A DNA stretch of 64,000 nt from Saprospiraceae bacterium. Lineage in GTDB: Bacteria > Bacteroidota > Bacteroidia > Chitinophagales > Saprospiraceae. The stretch's first letter is position 1. The number at the start of each line of letters is the position of its first letter. Position numbers and translations under genes: made by a program. The notes beneath the pieces are model-generated. The model was given only the letters and a program-made list of their open reading frames with translations, was not told where the DNA came from and did not search any database. The DNA is taken from the NCBI GenBank assembly GCA_020630775.1, contig JAHDIN010000006.1, positions 23,696 to 87,695 of the forward strand. The letters run 5' to 3'. Of this stretch, positions 9,259 through 16,936 are shown piece after piece.

Positions 9259-9701
9259 GTTGTTCTATATATTGATATATTTCAAGGTCATAGCTTTTTA
9301 GCGATATCCATGGTTGTGTAATGTTGTTTTTGTCTCACAATATATTTTAAGAAAACAAATACCAAACTAACTACTATGAAAAATATGATAGCGACTTGCC
9401 AGTTTGATTTTCTCGATATTTCTCAAGTCGTATCAAATGTTTGAAAAGGTTGAACATATTATTTTATCGCGTTTGCTTAATAAAGTACTCTAATTAATTT
9501 GAATAAGTGAATAAGTTAAACATTTTTAAGTTATGATGAATTAGTAACAATAGATTGTGTGTCTCAAGTGTATTTATAGAATACGGTAGTCGCAAGGAGT
9601 GAGGGTATATAGCATAATCTAGTCGTCTATTTTTTCTTTAGCGTTGTTTGGCTTATTATCCAAGGCAGGCGTGTTCATTTGATTACAATTCGTCTAAGCC
9701 C
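9259..9701. other. 443-base gap at the low edge of the cassette array
   Basis: There is no complete gene here. On the minus strand, 9288-9425 holds an open stretch with a transmembrane-like run (WQVAIIFFIVVSLVFVFLKY) that ends DIAKKL-stop but has no start codon, so it may be the tail of a lost small membrane protein. Around 9596-9640 the plus strand reads GAGTGAGGGTATATAGCAT, which resembles the core of the attC-like palindromes further up (GGGGAGATATGCTG and variants). I regard it as a possible degenerate attC following the gene at 9702-10013. Confidence 0.35.
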
Positions 9702-10013
9702 TTATTCCATATAAGACCATAATTGAAAAAGAATAATAATTATAATCAAGTGGATCAATGGCAAGCATGCAACTAAAACACTTTTAGATTTATTCAACTT
9801 GTAGCTACAGAAAACAGAGACAGGGTAGAGCGTTGAGACAATTAAAAATAAATATGTTATAAATATCAATGAGACAGGTTCACTGCCACTACGATGCCCT
9901 AGTAATGACATAAAATTTGCCAAGATAATAAACGGATAGATGATTAAAGGTATCAGAGAAATTATTCCAATTATCTTGATTAAACGACTTTTACTGCTTT
10001 TTGATTGGCTCAT
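9702..10013 (-). CDS. small membrane protein, three predicted spans
   Basis: The 103 residues begin MSQSKSSKSRLIKI and contain three hydrophobic segments (IIGIISLIPLIIYPFIILANFM, SLIFITYLFLIVSTLYPVSVF, LVACLPLIHLIIIIILF). No family is recognised. Its lone position between degenerate attC-like sequence (about 9600) and the gene at 10179 fits a single-gene cassette. Confidence 0.5.
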   Translation of the reverse strand: MSQSKSSKSRLIKIIGIISLIPLIIYPFIILANFMSLLGHRSGSEPVSLIFITYLFLIVSTLYPVSVFCSYKLNKSKSVLVACLPLIHLIIIIILFQLWSYME

Positions 10014-10128
10014 AGTTTTTTGGATATTGGTTTTTTATAGAAGGCTTTAGAATAAGTGTGTCACTGTAACATTTATTGGATTCATGTCTTTTTTTTTAAG
10101 TACTCTTTTTGCCTCTTTAATTATTGTT

Positions 10129-10218
10129 ATGTTTAAGAAGTTGATAATTGTTGTGGCCATATTACTTGTGTCATCGTGCTATTCGCATAACGCATTTAGC
10201 ACTTCTTCGGTTTCTTGA
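10129..10218 (+). pseudogene. plus-strand lipoprotein start, cut off after about 20 residues
   Basis: On the plus strand an ATG at 10129 opens MFKKLIIVVAILLVSSC, an excellent lipoprotein signal, but the frame runs into the end of the oppositely oriented gene at 10179 and stops at 10216-10218 after 29 codons. The signal-like part ends close to GCATAACGC at 10185-10193. This looks like the 5' end of a gene truncated by recombination. Alternatively it is a genuine tiny exported peptide or a coincidence. Confidence 0.35.
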
Positions 10219-10889
10219 ACCATAATTTGACCTAATTCTTCATTGCTCTTCATGCTTTCTATGATTGCATTTTTAATTGGTGTAGATGTTTGAGTTTTGT
10301 TTTTACAGTCAATAGATAGGTTGTAAATCAATTCAAATACATCCTTTCCGAAGAGGTCGAATTTCTTCTGATTTATTTTTTCATCTGCAAGCGCGTATTG
10401 AATATTAAGAATTTCGATGAGATCGTAATAGTTGTATTCTGAATCAAGTTGATATATTTTGTTTATCGTTTTTCTAAATTTTTCGTTTTCAAACCTTTCT
10501 AGTTTCTTTTTGATAGATTTTATTGTATTTGTTTTGTTTATGATAATGGGCTGCTCTCTTTTAGGATAATTGAAATTACATGATATATAACTTGCGGTTA
10601 AAAAGTCCGAATCAATAATATCTTGAGTTAGAAACTGAAAATGCTGTGTTAATGCAAGCTCGTTTATATAGGATGATGGTGTTTCATAGTTTATAAAAAA
10701 TGTATCGTTCGATGAATTTGTACTTATTAAATTGAAAGCATCGCAACCATTTGATCTATTGACTAAAAGCGAATTGTAATCAAATAACTTTACAGGACTT
10801 GTGTCTGATTTACATCGAACTATAAAAGCTGATACAACAATGACAATAAGCAATAAGTAAGCTTTAGAGAGGGTAGTCTTTGTTTGCAT
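10179..10889 (-). CDS. lipoprotein, 236 aa, unknown
   Basis: A hydrophobic N-terminus (KAYLLLIVIVVSAFIVRC) with a cysteine at the lipobox position suggests a lipoprotein. The rest is soluble and AT-rich, with Lys/Asn-rich helices and three further cysteines; I recognise no family. It ends in TAG, one of several ordinary TAG stops in the window. The upstream side is bounded by the hairpin at 10911-10985, so it could be a single-gene cassette. Confidence 0.5.
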   Translation of the reverse strand: MQTKTTLSKAYLLLIVIVVSAFIVRCKSDTSPVKLFDYNSLLVNRSNGCDAFNLISTNSSNDTFFINYETPSSYINELALTQHFQFLTQDIIDSDFLTASYISCNFNYPKREQPIIINKTNTIKSIKKKLERFENEKFRKTINKIYQLDSEYNYYDLIEILNIQYALADEKINQKKFDLFGKDVFELIYNLSIDCKNKTQTSTPIKNAIIESMKSNEELGQIMVQETEEVLNALCE

Positions 10890-10910
10890 TGGTTTCTATT
10901 TTTATTTATT

Positions 10911-10985
10911 TCAGGTTAATCTATTGCCTATATATTGATGCCTATAAGCAAAGCGTAGACGCTACATCAAAAACGCTTGTTAGTG
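10911..10985 (-). repeat. attC-like hairpin following the gene at 10980-11528
   Basis: Directly after the TAA of the preceding minus-strand gene the minus strand reads CACTAACAAGCG and then forms nested inverted repeats: TTGATG with CATCAA outside and AGCGT with ACGCT inside. The CTAACAAG start is the usual look of an integron attC right-hand site. A matching GTTRRRY site at the other end is not obvious, so this one is graded as likely but degenerate. Confidence 0.5.
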
Positions 10986-11528
10986 ATTTGTCTTTTCTGC
11001 GTTCAGCAGTTTTCCTTTATCGTCGTATTCGTTTATTGATTTGATATCGCCGTTGGTCTTATAATTCTTCCAGGTTCCAATTTTTTTGAACCCTTTCCAG
11101 TTCCCAATGCTTTTGATTTGTCCGTTTGGATAGAAGTATTTTGCTTCACCATCAAAGACGCCTGGTTTGATATAATTTAACTTTCCAATGATTTGTCCAT
11201 TTGGATAGTATTCTGCTCCTTCATAGTTTTTTCCATCAATTCTTTTATAGTACCCAACTACATTTTTCAGCGAATCTCGAAATATCAGATTTTCTTTGTT
11301 TGGTTCAATGTAATAATGTTCAATACTCCAAATGTCTTTTTCTTTCGGATATTCAATAGAAATACTGTCACTATTTTTTGGATCACTAATTTCGGCTATA
11401 ACTTGGTTGTCTAATTTTAAGACTTCAATTGGTGACTTTTCTTTGTCTGTGCATCCAAGATGAATGGTTAATATTATTCCGAGTAATATTAAATTTTCTT
11501 TTATTGATATGGCTTTTAGGTCTTTCAA
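10980..11528 (-). CDS. MORN/YwqK-like repeat lipoprotein
   Basis: The N-terminus (ENLILLGIILTIHLGC) is a lipoprotein signal. The C-terminal half carries MORN_2/YwqK-type repeats: EYYPNGQIIGKLNYIK, KYFYPNGQIKSIGNWK and TWKNYKTNGDIKSINEYDDKGKLL. These are annotated as 'antitoxin YwqK' in databases, but the role is not established. The longest frame starts with TTG at 11526-11528 and I see no better ATG that keeps the signal peptide. The stop overlaps the start of the attC-like hairpin. Confidence 0.6.
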   Translation of the reverse strand: MKDLKAISIKENLILLGIILTIHLGCTDKEKSPIEVLKLDNQVIAEISDPKNSDSISIEYPKEKDIWSIEHYYIEPNKENLIFRDSLKNVVGYYKRIDGKNYEGAEYYPNGQIIGKLNYIKPGVFDGEAKYFYPNGQIKSIGNWKGFKKIGTWKNYKTNGDIKSINEYDDKGKLLNAEKTNH

Positions 11529-11835
11529 TTATTTATGTTTTTTTTCTTGCTATTGGCTATTGACTGTCTACATAAGGAATGAGTGGAAATAATATCATAG
11601 TTGTTTGCTTTACATATTTATTCAATCAACCACATGAACTTTAAGTTCATTGCTTACTATTTCAAGTTTATTTGTTTTTTTAATCTTTCTCATGATTTTT
11701 TGATCGAAATAATTTAGTAATGAAGGCTATTCGTATTTCTCAATCTAGTGTTCGGAAGAAAAATATAAAGAAAATAAAGGGGTTGTATCAAAAGTTAAAG
11801 TTAGGGCTTTACATAGGATCACGTGTTATCGATAT
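11529..11835. other. 307-base gap between RES toxin gene and YwqK-like gene
   Basis: I see no gene. Two signals deserve note. About 15 bases beyond the RES stop the minus strand reads GCCCTAACTTTAAC (around 11801-11811), which resembles an attC end. At 11562-11600 the sequence GAATGAGTGGAAATAATATCATAG weakly resembles the palindrome core found between other genes of the array. Together they may be a decayed attC closing the RES-Xre cassette. The remainder is AT-rich without clear structure. Confidence 0.3.
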
Positions 11836-12285
11836 TTATCCTTTTAGTCTTGGATCGAAGTTGAAATCTTCGACTTGCGTTATTTTAATTTTTTGAAAAT
11901 CATGGTGATTTGGATTTATCAAATAATTGTGTTCCATTTTAATGATCGCAGAAGGGACTTTTAGAATTGGATATTTTGAATCATCTATCCACTCATCACC
12001 AATTTTTTGGCATTCGCTATAATTTTCATATTCATACCACTTTTGTGAAAGTTGACTTTGTTTAACTTCTTTGATCTGCAAATCCTTAGGAATCTCAATT
12101 TTCATAGTTTTAAATACTTGATTCAATCCTTCACCACTTCTATGTACTAGATTTTCAAGACTTGCTAATGCTCTTGTCTTAGAAGTATAAACTACGAAGA
12201 CTCCTTTGGAATTCCATCTACCTGGATAACCTGATCCTTTAAGAGACTTCGACCATTTTTTAGTTGTTATTCTATAAACTTCCAT
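11836..12285 (-). CDS. RES-domain NAD+ phosphorylase toxin
   Basis: The protein matches RES-family toxins of type II RES-Xre systems, which destroy NAD+. The N-terminal MEVYRITTKKW, GYPGRWNSKGVFVVYTSKTRALASLENLVH and the C-terminal hydrophobic VPSAIIKMEHNYLINPNH are the typical order of conserved segments. Arg5, the tyrosine in VYTS, and Glu in LASLENLVH correspond to known active-site positions of the fold (by recall). It lies two bases downstream of its antitoxin, as is standard for this family. Confidence 0.9.
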   Translation of the reverse strand: MEVYRITTKKWSKSLKGSGYPGRWNSKGVFVVYTSKTRALASLENLVHRSGEGLNQVFKTMKIEIPKDLQIKEVKQSQLSQKWYEYENYSECQKIGDEWIDDSKYPILKVPSAIIKMEHNYLINPNHHDFQKIKITQVEDFNFDPRLKG

Positions 12286-12287
12286 TT

Positions 12288-12707
12288 TTAGGCAAGTGCA
12301 CCAAATTCGATTCTAATTAATTCTTCTTCTATTAAATCAATGCCAGTATTCGTGTTCATCAATGTGATTGGAACTTGGTCACCTAATCCATAGGCTGGTT
12401 TATTAAGCCATAACATAAATGTGTTCATGGTCGAAAATATTTCAATTCCTTTGTTGAAAAGTTTAAGCAGTTTTAATGCTATTTCACTATTTCGTGGGTT
12501 AAGTTTTTTCTTTTCCCTTTGGTATCTAAGCATAGTTTTCAATGATATGTCGAATACTTGTTCGGCTAGAAAATTTCGATTCATGCCGGAGATTTCAACT
12601 AATTCAGAAAATATGACAGAATTAACTCCTTTATTGGCGCTTTTAACAATTGATAAGTCACTATTTATAGATGATTTGTACTTGGATAATACTTTAGCTG
12701 CAGTCAT
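12288..12707 (-). CDS. Xre/MbcA/ParS-type antitoxin
   Basis: This is the upstream partner of the RES toxin. The N-terminal helix-turn-helix region (SGMNRNFLAEQVFDISLKTMLRYQREKKKLNPRNSEIALKLLKLF) and the C-terminal toxin-binding DUF2384 domain (GIEIFSTMNTFMLWLNKPAYGLGDQVPITLMNTNTGIDLIEEELIRIEFG) are both clear. The GxxxxPxxLMxTxxG stretch is diagnostic. It should bind and neutralise the toxin and autorepress the operon. The length of 139 aa is normal. Confidence 0.9.
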   Translation of the reverse strand: MTAAKVLSKYKSSINSDLSIVKSANKGVNSVIFSELVEISGMNRNFLAEQVFDISLKTMLRYQREKKKLNPRNSEIALKLLKLFNKGIEIFSTMNTFMLWLNKPAYGLGDQVPITLMNTNTGIDLIEEELIRIEFGALA

Positions 12708-12774
12708 GACTTGTAAGTTTTCTTAAATATATAGAAAAATGTCCAGCAAGTCAAGACATATTTCTAATCTCTAA

Positions 12775-13188
12775 TTATTGATAACGGCAGTTTGTGCAAA
12801 TGCCTTCCGACTTAGTTTCATTTCCCATTTGTAATTCTTCACTGTTAAAAACATAACCTTCAAAAGCCACTTTTTCCCAGTTCAGTCCTTTGGCTTCTCC
12901 TTTTTTGATTATTTGCTGAAAGTTCTCTTTAATCTTCTGATTCAATGTTTGTATGGCTTTGTCTAGTTCAGCGTCTTCAATGCCAGATTTTCTACTTCTA
13001 AGATTCACTAATTCTAAGTAATGCTCTTTTTTAAAAAGTACCTTCTCTAAGTCTGAAAATGATTTCAATTTAAATGCATCAACAACTTCTAGTAAAGAAA
13101 TCTCGACTTTATTTTTATCAATATTTTGAGCTTGAATATTTAGTTGCATTAAAAGGGAAACTGTTAATAAGATTAATACTTTTTTCAT
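12775..13188 (-). CDS. secreted hypothetical protein, 137 aa
   Basis: The signal peptide MKKVLILLTVSLLMQLNIQAQ is clear. The mature ~115 residues are helical and end in ICTNCRYQ, a C-terminal CxxC that could bind metal or form a disulfide. I recognise no family. It begins just beyond the attC-like palindrome at 13201-13271, so it may be the first gene of a cassette that also includes the RES-Xre pair. Confidence 0.55.
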   Translation of the reverse strand: MKKVLILLTVSLLMQLNIQAQNIDKNKVEISLLEVVDAFKLKSFSDLEKVLFKKEHYLELVNLRSRKSGIEDAELDKAIQTLNQKIKENFQQIIKKGEAKGLNWEKVAFEGYVFNSEELQMGNETKSEGICTNCRYQ

Positions 13189-13200
13189 GTTTTTTTATTG

Positions 13201-13271
13201 CTGAGAACAGATTTTGTGTACCTAGCATCTCAGATGAGGGAGGATATTCCGTAGTTAAAACTTGTTCTGAG
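13201..13271 (-). repeat. attC-like palindrome
   Basis: The ends CTGAGAACA and TGTTCTGAG are inverted repeats with one mismatch. Inside, the minus strand reads TTTTAACTACGGAATATCC, where TTTTAAC is the exact complement of GTTAAAA, the start of the next cassette upstream (14808-14814). The core GAGGGAGGATATTCCG resembles the cores at 15511-15530, 20037-20053 and 16904-16920. It lies 183 bases past the receptor remnant. Confidence 0.55.
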
Positions 13272-13453
13272 TAGACTTTTACTTGTTTAAGTGATTTAAA
13301 TTAATCAATGGTTTTGTATTTCCTATAAATAGATTAATCTTTTCATTGCCTTTAAATGAAAGTTAATTGGTAACTATAGAACCTTAACCAGTCTACGATT
13401 TATTCCATTGGTCATTAGCACCTTCAAAATCATATAGCTATCCTACTTATATC

Positions 13454-13857
13454 TCAAATCGTAAATTCCAAAAAGAAATTAAATGATCTAGGTATTCCTA
13501 CTTTTTGAAGATTGCCAAGTTCCGTAGGGTTCGCTAAGAAATTGATAAAATATTGACTTTTAATAATGTTTTGCCTGTCAAAAAGATTATTGACTTGTAT
13601 ATGCCCATAGAATGTTTTCGATTCTTTCTAAATGGAAATAATTTCAGCATAAGATCAACGCGATGGTAATCGTCCACGCGTTGATCCAATAGTTCTTCTA
13701 ATATTATAGAAGTCTGCATTCCATCCATGGCTAATCCATTGGCTTGTGTAAATGGACGTCCTATCGCATAATTGTATTGGATTGTCCCCGAAAACAAATT
13801 TGATTTATATTCGTATGACGCGTTAAACCTATGCGGCTGAGAAAAAGGACTTGTCAC
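13454..13857 (-). pseudogene. C-terminal remnant of a TonB-dependent receptor, frameshifted
   Basis: The translation FNASYEYKSNLFSGTIQYNYAIGRPFTQANG and DDYHRVDLMLKLF matches the last strands of TonB-dependent outer-membrane receptors. After MGIY (about 13595) the original frame degenerates, but a one-base shift restores the expected ending VNNLFDRQNII... GIPRSFNFFLEFTI and a stop at 13454-13456. A TAA lies immediately upstream of the GTG at 13857, so the receptor's N-terminus, plug and most of the barrel are gone. It is a dead fragment. Confidence 0.75.
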
Positions 13858-13899
13858 TTACTAAAAAAGGTTGATACTTATCAAGTTATAAATAAATTA

Positions 13900-14046
13900 T
13901 TAATTCCATGATTCTGTAATTGAATGCTTGCCCCACTTTTTGTAATCGTACTTTCCCTTTGCGTGAGCTTGACAAGGTGTCATCAGTTCACAACTGTATA
14001 CAAGTGTTCTGAGTGGAACATAGGATTCGGTTGTTTGAGCCGGCAT
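13900..14046 (-). pseudogene. 48-codon open frame, possible fragment
   Basis: An ATG at 14044-14046 opens MPAQTTESYVPLRTLVYSC and ends with DYKKWGKHSITESWN before TAA. A different frame just upstream (down to the TGA at 13988-13990) reads VYEDGELNHLFKLNGEWYAGS. Both read like real protein, which suggests one decayed gene with a frameshift near 14030 overlapping the end of the 14140 gene. I recognise no family for either part. Confidence 0.3.
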
Positions 14047-14139
14047 ACCATTCGCCGTTTAGCTTGAAGAGGTGGTTGAGTTCACCGTCTTCGTAGACTC
14101 TTTGGTTATGTTTATTTGGATAAGTTGTGTTTATAAGAT

Positions 14140-14784
14140 TTAATTCCTTAGTGGTTCCCATCTTACTGGTTGTCCAGTTGTCAATTTTATCAGTGCTTCT
14201 ATTGCTGCGTTTTCGCTGCCGTATTCTTTGATGTACTTTTTCTTTATAAGCGCTCTTGACATATTAAATTTTGGATGTTCTTTGTTAGGATTTATTTTCC
14301 ATTGCCCCTCCTCTTTTACAAACTGGTTGCTCTTTTTAGTAATCAACATATTGAATATGCCATACGCAACTTCTTTGTCTGTAAAGATTATGTCACTCAA
14401 TCCTGCATCTGTTGAGATTAAGAAGTTGTCTGTTGTTTCTAGTTCATTAAAAGCCTTTTCAAAAGTATTTAGTTGGTCGTCGGATAGATTTAAGGAGTCA
14501 ATTATAATTCTTCTAGTTAGTACATTTAATTTATCAGCAAAACTGAGTTTGTTTATTTCATTTCTATTTCCTCGAATTGATAAATCAAGATGTCTTAAAT
14601 ACGCATCCTTGTACTCTTTTGAGAGTAACTTGTCCTTTTCAGCCATTGTTGTTGGGCTATAGTAAGTAGTCCAAGTTTCTTCAATTTGCTTTTTGTCTTC
14701 TATGGTGCCTTCGACAGCGCAACTGAGTAGGGATGTGAATAGTATGAAGGCTATGCTAAGTGTTTTGTTATTTAGTTTTTGCAT
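14140..14784 (-). CDS. lipoprotein, 214 aa, unknown
   Basis: A lipoprotein signal (LSIAFILFTSLLSC) leads into a helical soluble domain: KKQIEETWTTYYSPTTMAEKDKLLS, then LSDDQLNTFEKAFNELET. A central SDIIFTDKEVAYGIFNMLITKKSNQFVKEEGQWKINPNKEHP resembles the 'lumazine-binding/SnoaL-like' way of ending on KEEGQWK, but I would not assign it. It is flanked by attC-like palindromes, at 14808-14888 upstream and, beyond two remnants, at 13201-13271 downstream. Confidence 0.55.
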   Translation of the reverse strand: MQKLNNKTLSIAFILFTSLLSCAVEGTIEDKKQIEETWTTYYSPTTMAEKDKLLSKEYKDAYLRHLDLSIRGNRNEINKLSFADKLNVLTRRIIIDSLNLSDDQLNTFEKAFNELETTDNFLISTDAGLSDIIFTDKEVAYGIFNMLITKKSNQFVKEEGQWKINPNKEHPKFNMSRALIKKKYIKEYGSENAAIEALIKLTTGQPVRWEPLRN

Positions 14785-14807
14785 TTGTTATTTATGATTA
14801 ATTTCTA

Positions 14808-14888
14808 TTTTTAACTGCTATGAAACTGTCTCCTGTAGATGGTGTTGCCAATATTTTTTGGCTGTGATCATCTTTCGAATTGTTAGGG
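14808..14888 (-). repeat. attC-like site following the gene at 15025-15318
   Basis: On the minus strand the site runs from CCCTAAC (14882-14888) to GTTAAAA (14808-14814); both match the attC end consensus RYYYAAC / GTTRRRY at six of seven positions. Between them AGATGATCACAGCC pairs imperfectly with GGCAACACCATCT, giving a hairpin with unpaired bases. Before it, at about 14888-14906, lies a run of 15 or more T. It fits a cassette boundary. Confidence 0.6.
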
Positions 14889-15024
14889 TTTATTTTTTTT
14901 TTTTTTTCATATACAATTTTGAACTAAACTATTACTAAATGCCTCAAAGTTTTTGAGTAGTCAAAAACTGAATATTTACAAATACTATCTGCTGAACTTA
15001 CCGTGATCTCGCTTTAGAAATAGC

Positions 15025-15318
15025 TCAAGATCTGAATTTATGAATAAAAATAAGCATACAGATTATAAAGTAAATTGTTCCAATTCCTAAAGAAAAAATG
15101 AGTAACCCTGGAATTACTATTCCAATATTTCTAATAATAAAAGAAATGTTAGTACCTAATAAGGCAGCAAATAATGAAGCGAAAAAAGAGGTTAAGAGTG
15201 TTAGCCCATACACTGATAGTTTTGATCGATGTTCACTCACAGCCGAAAACAAAATGTATATAGCAACAAAATTTATAATTAACGAAATTGTAATGTCAGT
15301 TGATGTGCCGTAGTTCAT
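15025..15318 (-). CDS. small membrane protein, three spans
   Basis: The 97 residues contain three hydrophobic segments (ITISLIINFVAIYILFSAV, VYGLTLLTSFFASLFAALLG, IVIPGLLIFSLGIGTIYFIICMLIF). I recognise no family. Its isolated position between attC-like sequences (15478-15546 and 14808-14888) fits a one-gene cassette. Membrane proteins of this size with no relatives are typical integron cargo. Confidence 0.5.
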   Translation of the reverse strand: MNYGTSTDITISLIINFVAIYILFSAVSEHRSKLSVYGLTLLTSFFASLFAALLGTNISFIIRNIGIVIPGLLIFSLGIGTIYFIICMLIFIHKFRS

Positions 15319-15477
15319 ATTCGTTGTTTGAAGGTTTAAAATTTATAGACTATCTTTTTTGGTGAATCTTAGTTCTATTGGATTTTCTTTACGTATTATC
15401 AAGAGTTGGTCAGTCAAATCCATTTTTTTACACCGGAGCATAAAAGTAAAATTTTGATTTTATTTACTTAAAAGTTT

Positions 15478-15546
15478 TCACTGACTGATAATTATATGCG
15501 GGGGATGCCTGCAGGGAGTATTCCGTCTTAGATGATATTGTCGAAA
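15478..15546 (-). repeat. degenerate attC-like sequence
   Basis: After the stop of the gene at 15550 the minus strand reads CATCTAAGACGGAATACTCC, which aligns with TTTTAACTACGGAATATCC of the palindrome at 13201-13271 (AAC has become AAG). A short inverted repeat around CTGCAGG follows. The far end lacks a clear GTTRRRY. I read it as a decayed member of the same family. Confidence 0.4.
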
Positions 15547-15549
15547 TTT

Positions 15550-16242
15550 TCATTTCCAAAATTCCCACCATTTTTTTCTTTTTCTTCTTTTACCTTTTAG
15601 AGAAATGAGAGTATCAACCGCTTCTTTAAATGTTAGCTGAGTTTCATTCCCATGCGAGTCTATAGCGTAAAATGATGTTAATTCGTTATTTATTTTTTCC
15701 TCAACCTCTACTCTAATGGATTTTATGAGTTTGACTAAATCTTCATCTTCAATTCTTTCGCATATAATTTCGTGAGTTGCATACTCATTTCCTGAGTCAC
15801 TAAAAATATGGGTATCTTCATTTGTTTCTGTGATTTTCAAAGTATTCTTACTAAGGAATTCTAGTTTTCCTATCCAAAAATCTTCATCAGATATATAACC
15901 AAGATTACTGTCAGAATAATATTCATCATAATTGTATGGGAATGAACCTGACCTATTTCTATTATCAACATGATAGATTTCGATCATAATGGAATTGTCA
16001 TTCGATTCATCTTTTTTTAAGTATAGAATGTAATTATTGAATTCATGTTCGCTCGCCAAATTGTCCTTAAAAACTGAATCATAAAGTACTGAATACGACT
16101 TGTTCAAGTCCCAAACCTTTGTGTTTGAAATGACGTTATTGTCTAGGTTTTTATAATCTATCTTTATTTCTGTATTTATTACTTTTGAATCCCACGATAT
16201 GATTTTCCAAATACCAATCGCTTCTTCATACTTAATTTTCAT
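15550..16242 (-). CDS. hypothetical protein, 230 aa
   Basis: This is a soluble, acidic protein with a beta-rich N-terminal ~150 residues (YEEAIGIWKIISWDSKVINTEIKIDYKN, YILYLKKDESNDNSIMIEIYHV) and a helical tail ending in a basic stretch GKRRKRKKWWEFWK. There is no signal peptide. I recognise no family. It lies 25 bases after the gene at 16268-16849, so the two are probably co-transcribed and may act together. Confidence 0.5.
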   Translation of the reverse strand: MKIKYEEAIGIWKIISWDSKVINTEIKIDYKNLDNNVISNTKVWDLNKSYSVLYDSVFKDNLASEHEFNNYILYLKKDESNDNSIMIEIYHVDNRNRSGSFPYNYDEYYSDSNLGYISDEDFWIGKLEFLSKNTLKITETNEDTHIFSDSGNEYATHEIICERIEDEDLVKLIKSIRVEVEEKINNELTSFYAIDSHGNETQLTFKEAVDTLISLKGKRRKRKKWWEFWK

Positions 16243-16267
16243 TTTGAATTTTTTATTTAATGGTAAA

Positions 16268-16849
16268 TTACCAATCTGACGCTGTTATTTCAACTAAGTA
16301 TTCATTTTTAATTGCTATGGTAAGCGCACTTATTATCATTGAAATTGAATCAAGAGACCAGGTGTAGTCAAATAAAATACGTTTAAATTTGTCATCGCTA
16401 ATTTCTTTTTGCTGTTGAGGAATTTGGATTGATTTTTTATTTGGCAAGAAGCTAAGTAGGTTCCTAGGTTTGTCTTGAATAGTTGACTTTAATTCCGATA
16501 TGTTATCCAATAGGCTTTGGCGATATTCTGCTAAGTTCAAGTTGAACTCTTTAATTAGATTTGATCTTATCTTAAGCCAAATATTTAGAAGTTCATTTGG
16601 ATCTTGAACATTAGGAGTTATACGAGCATAGCCTTCAGATACAGATAAACTATTTTCGTCGAAATAAATCTTCATTATCTTCATTTCCTCATCAGTAAAA
16701 CCTCCATGCTTTTCAGGATCAAAATAAGCACCGCTTCCACCGATTAAGCCATAAATAAAATTATCAGCCCTACCTTCTAGAGTGTATCTATTTATTAGAT
16801 CAAGGTCTTTTGAAAAATAAGCGATGTTGCAATTTGTTGAAACTCCCAT
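16268..16849 (-). CDS. hypothetical protein, 193 aa
   Basis: The protein begins MGVSTNCNIAYFSKDLDLINRYTLEGRADNFIYGLIGGSGAYFDPEKHGGFTDEEM, a soluble and presumably globular start; the remainder is helical (LLDNISELKSTIQDK, DSISMIISALTIAIKNEYLVEITASDW). No signal peptide and no recognised family. It is the first of two genes between the attC-like sites at 16873-16936 and 15478-15546. A toxin-immunity relationship with its neighbour is possible but unsupported. Confidence 0.5.
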   Translation of the reverse strand: MGVSTNCNIAYFSKDLDLINRYTLEGRADNFIYGLIGGSGAYFDPEKHGGFTDEEMKIMKIYFDENSLSVSEGYARITPNVQDPNELLNIWLKIRSNLIKEFNLNLAEYRQSLLDNISELKSTIQDKPRNLLSFLPNKKSIQIPQQQKEISDDKFKRILFDYTWSLDSISMIISALTIAIKNEYLVEITASDW

Positions 16850-16872
16850 GTTATTTCATTTTTAATTATTTA

Positions 16873-16936
16873 TTACGGATAATTGTATTAGTGTCTCTCG
16901 ACGAAAGGAGATATATGCTGTCAGTCTCTATTGCTA
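16873..16936 (-). repeat. attC-like palindrome after the NTR-MORN gene
   Basis: The plus-strand core GAAAGGAGATATATGCTGTC closely matches GAAGGGGAGATATGCTGTGG at 20037-20056. The minus strand begins TAGCAATAGAGACTGACAGC, aligned with TTTAACAATAGATACCACAGC of the better-preserved site at 19997-20071 (AAC has become AGC here). The other end has GTAATAA in place of GTTRRRY. A related but decayed site. Confidence 0.5.
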
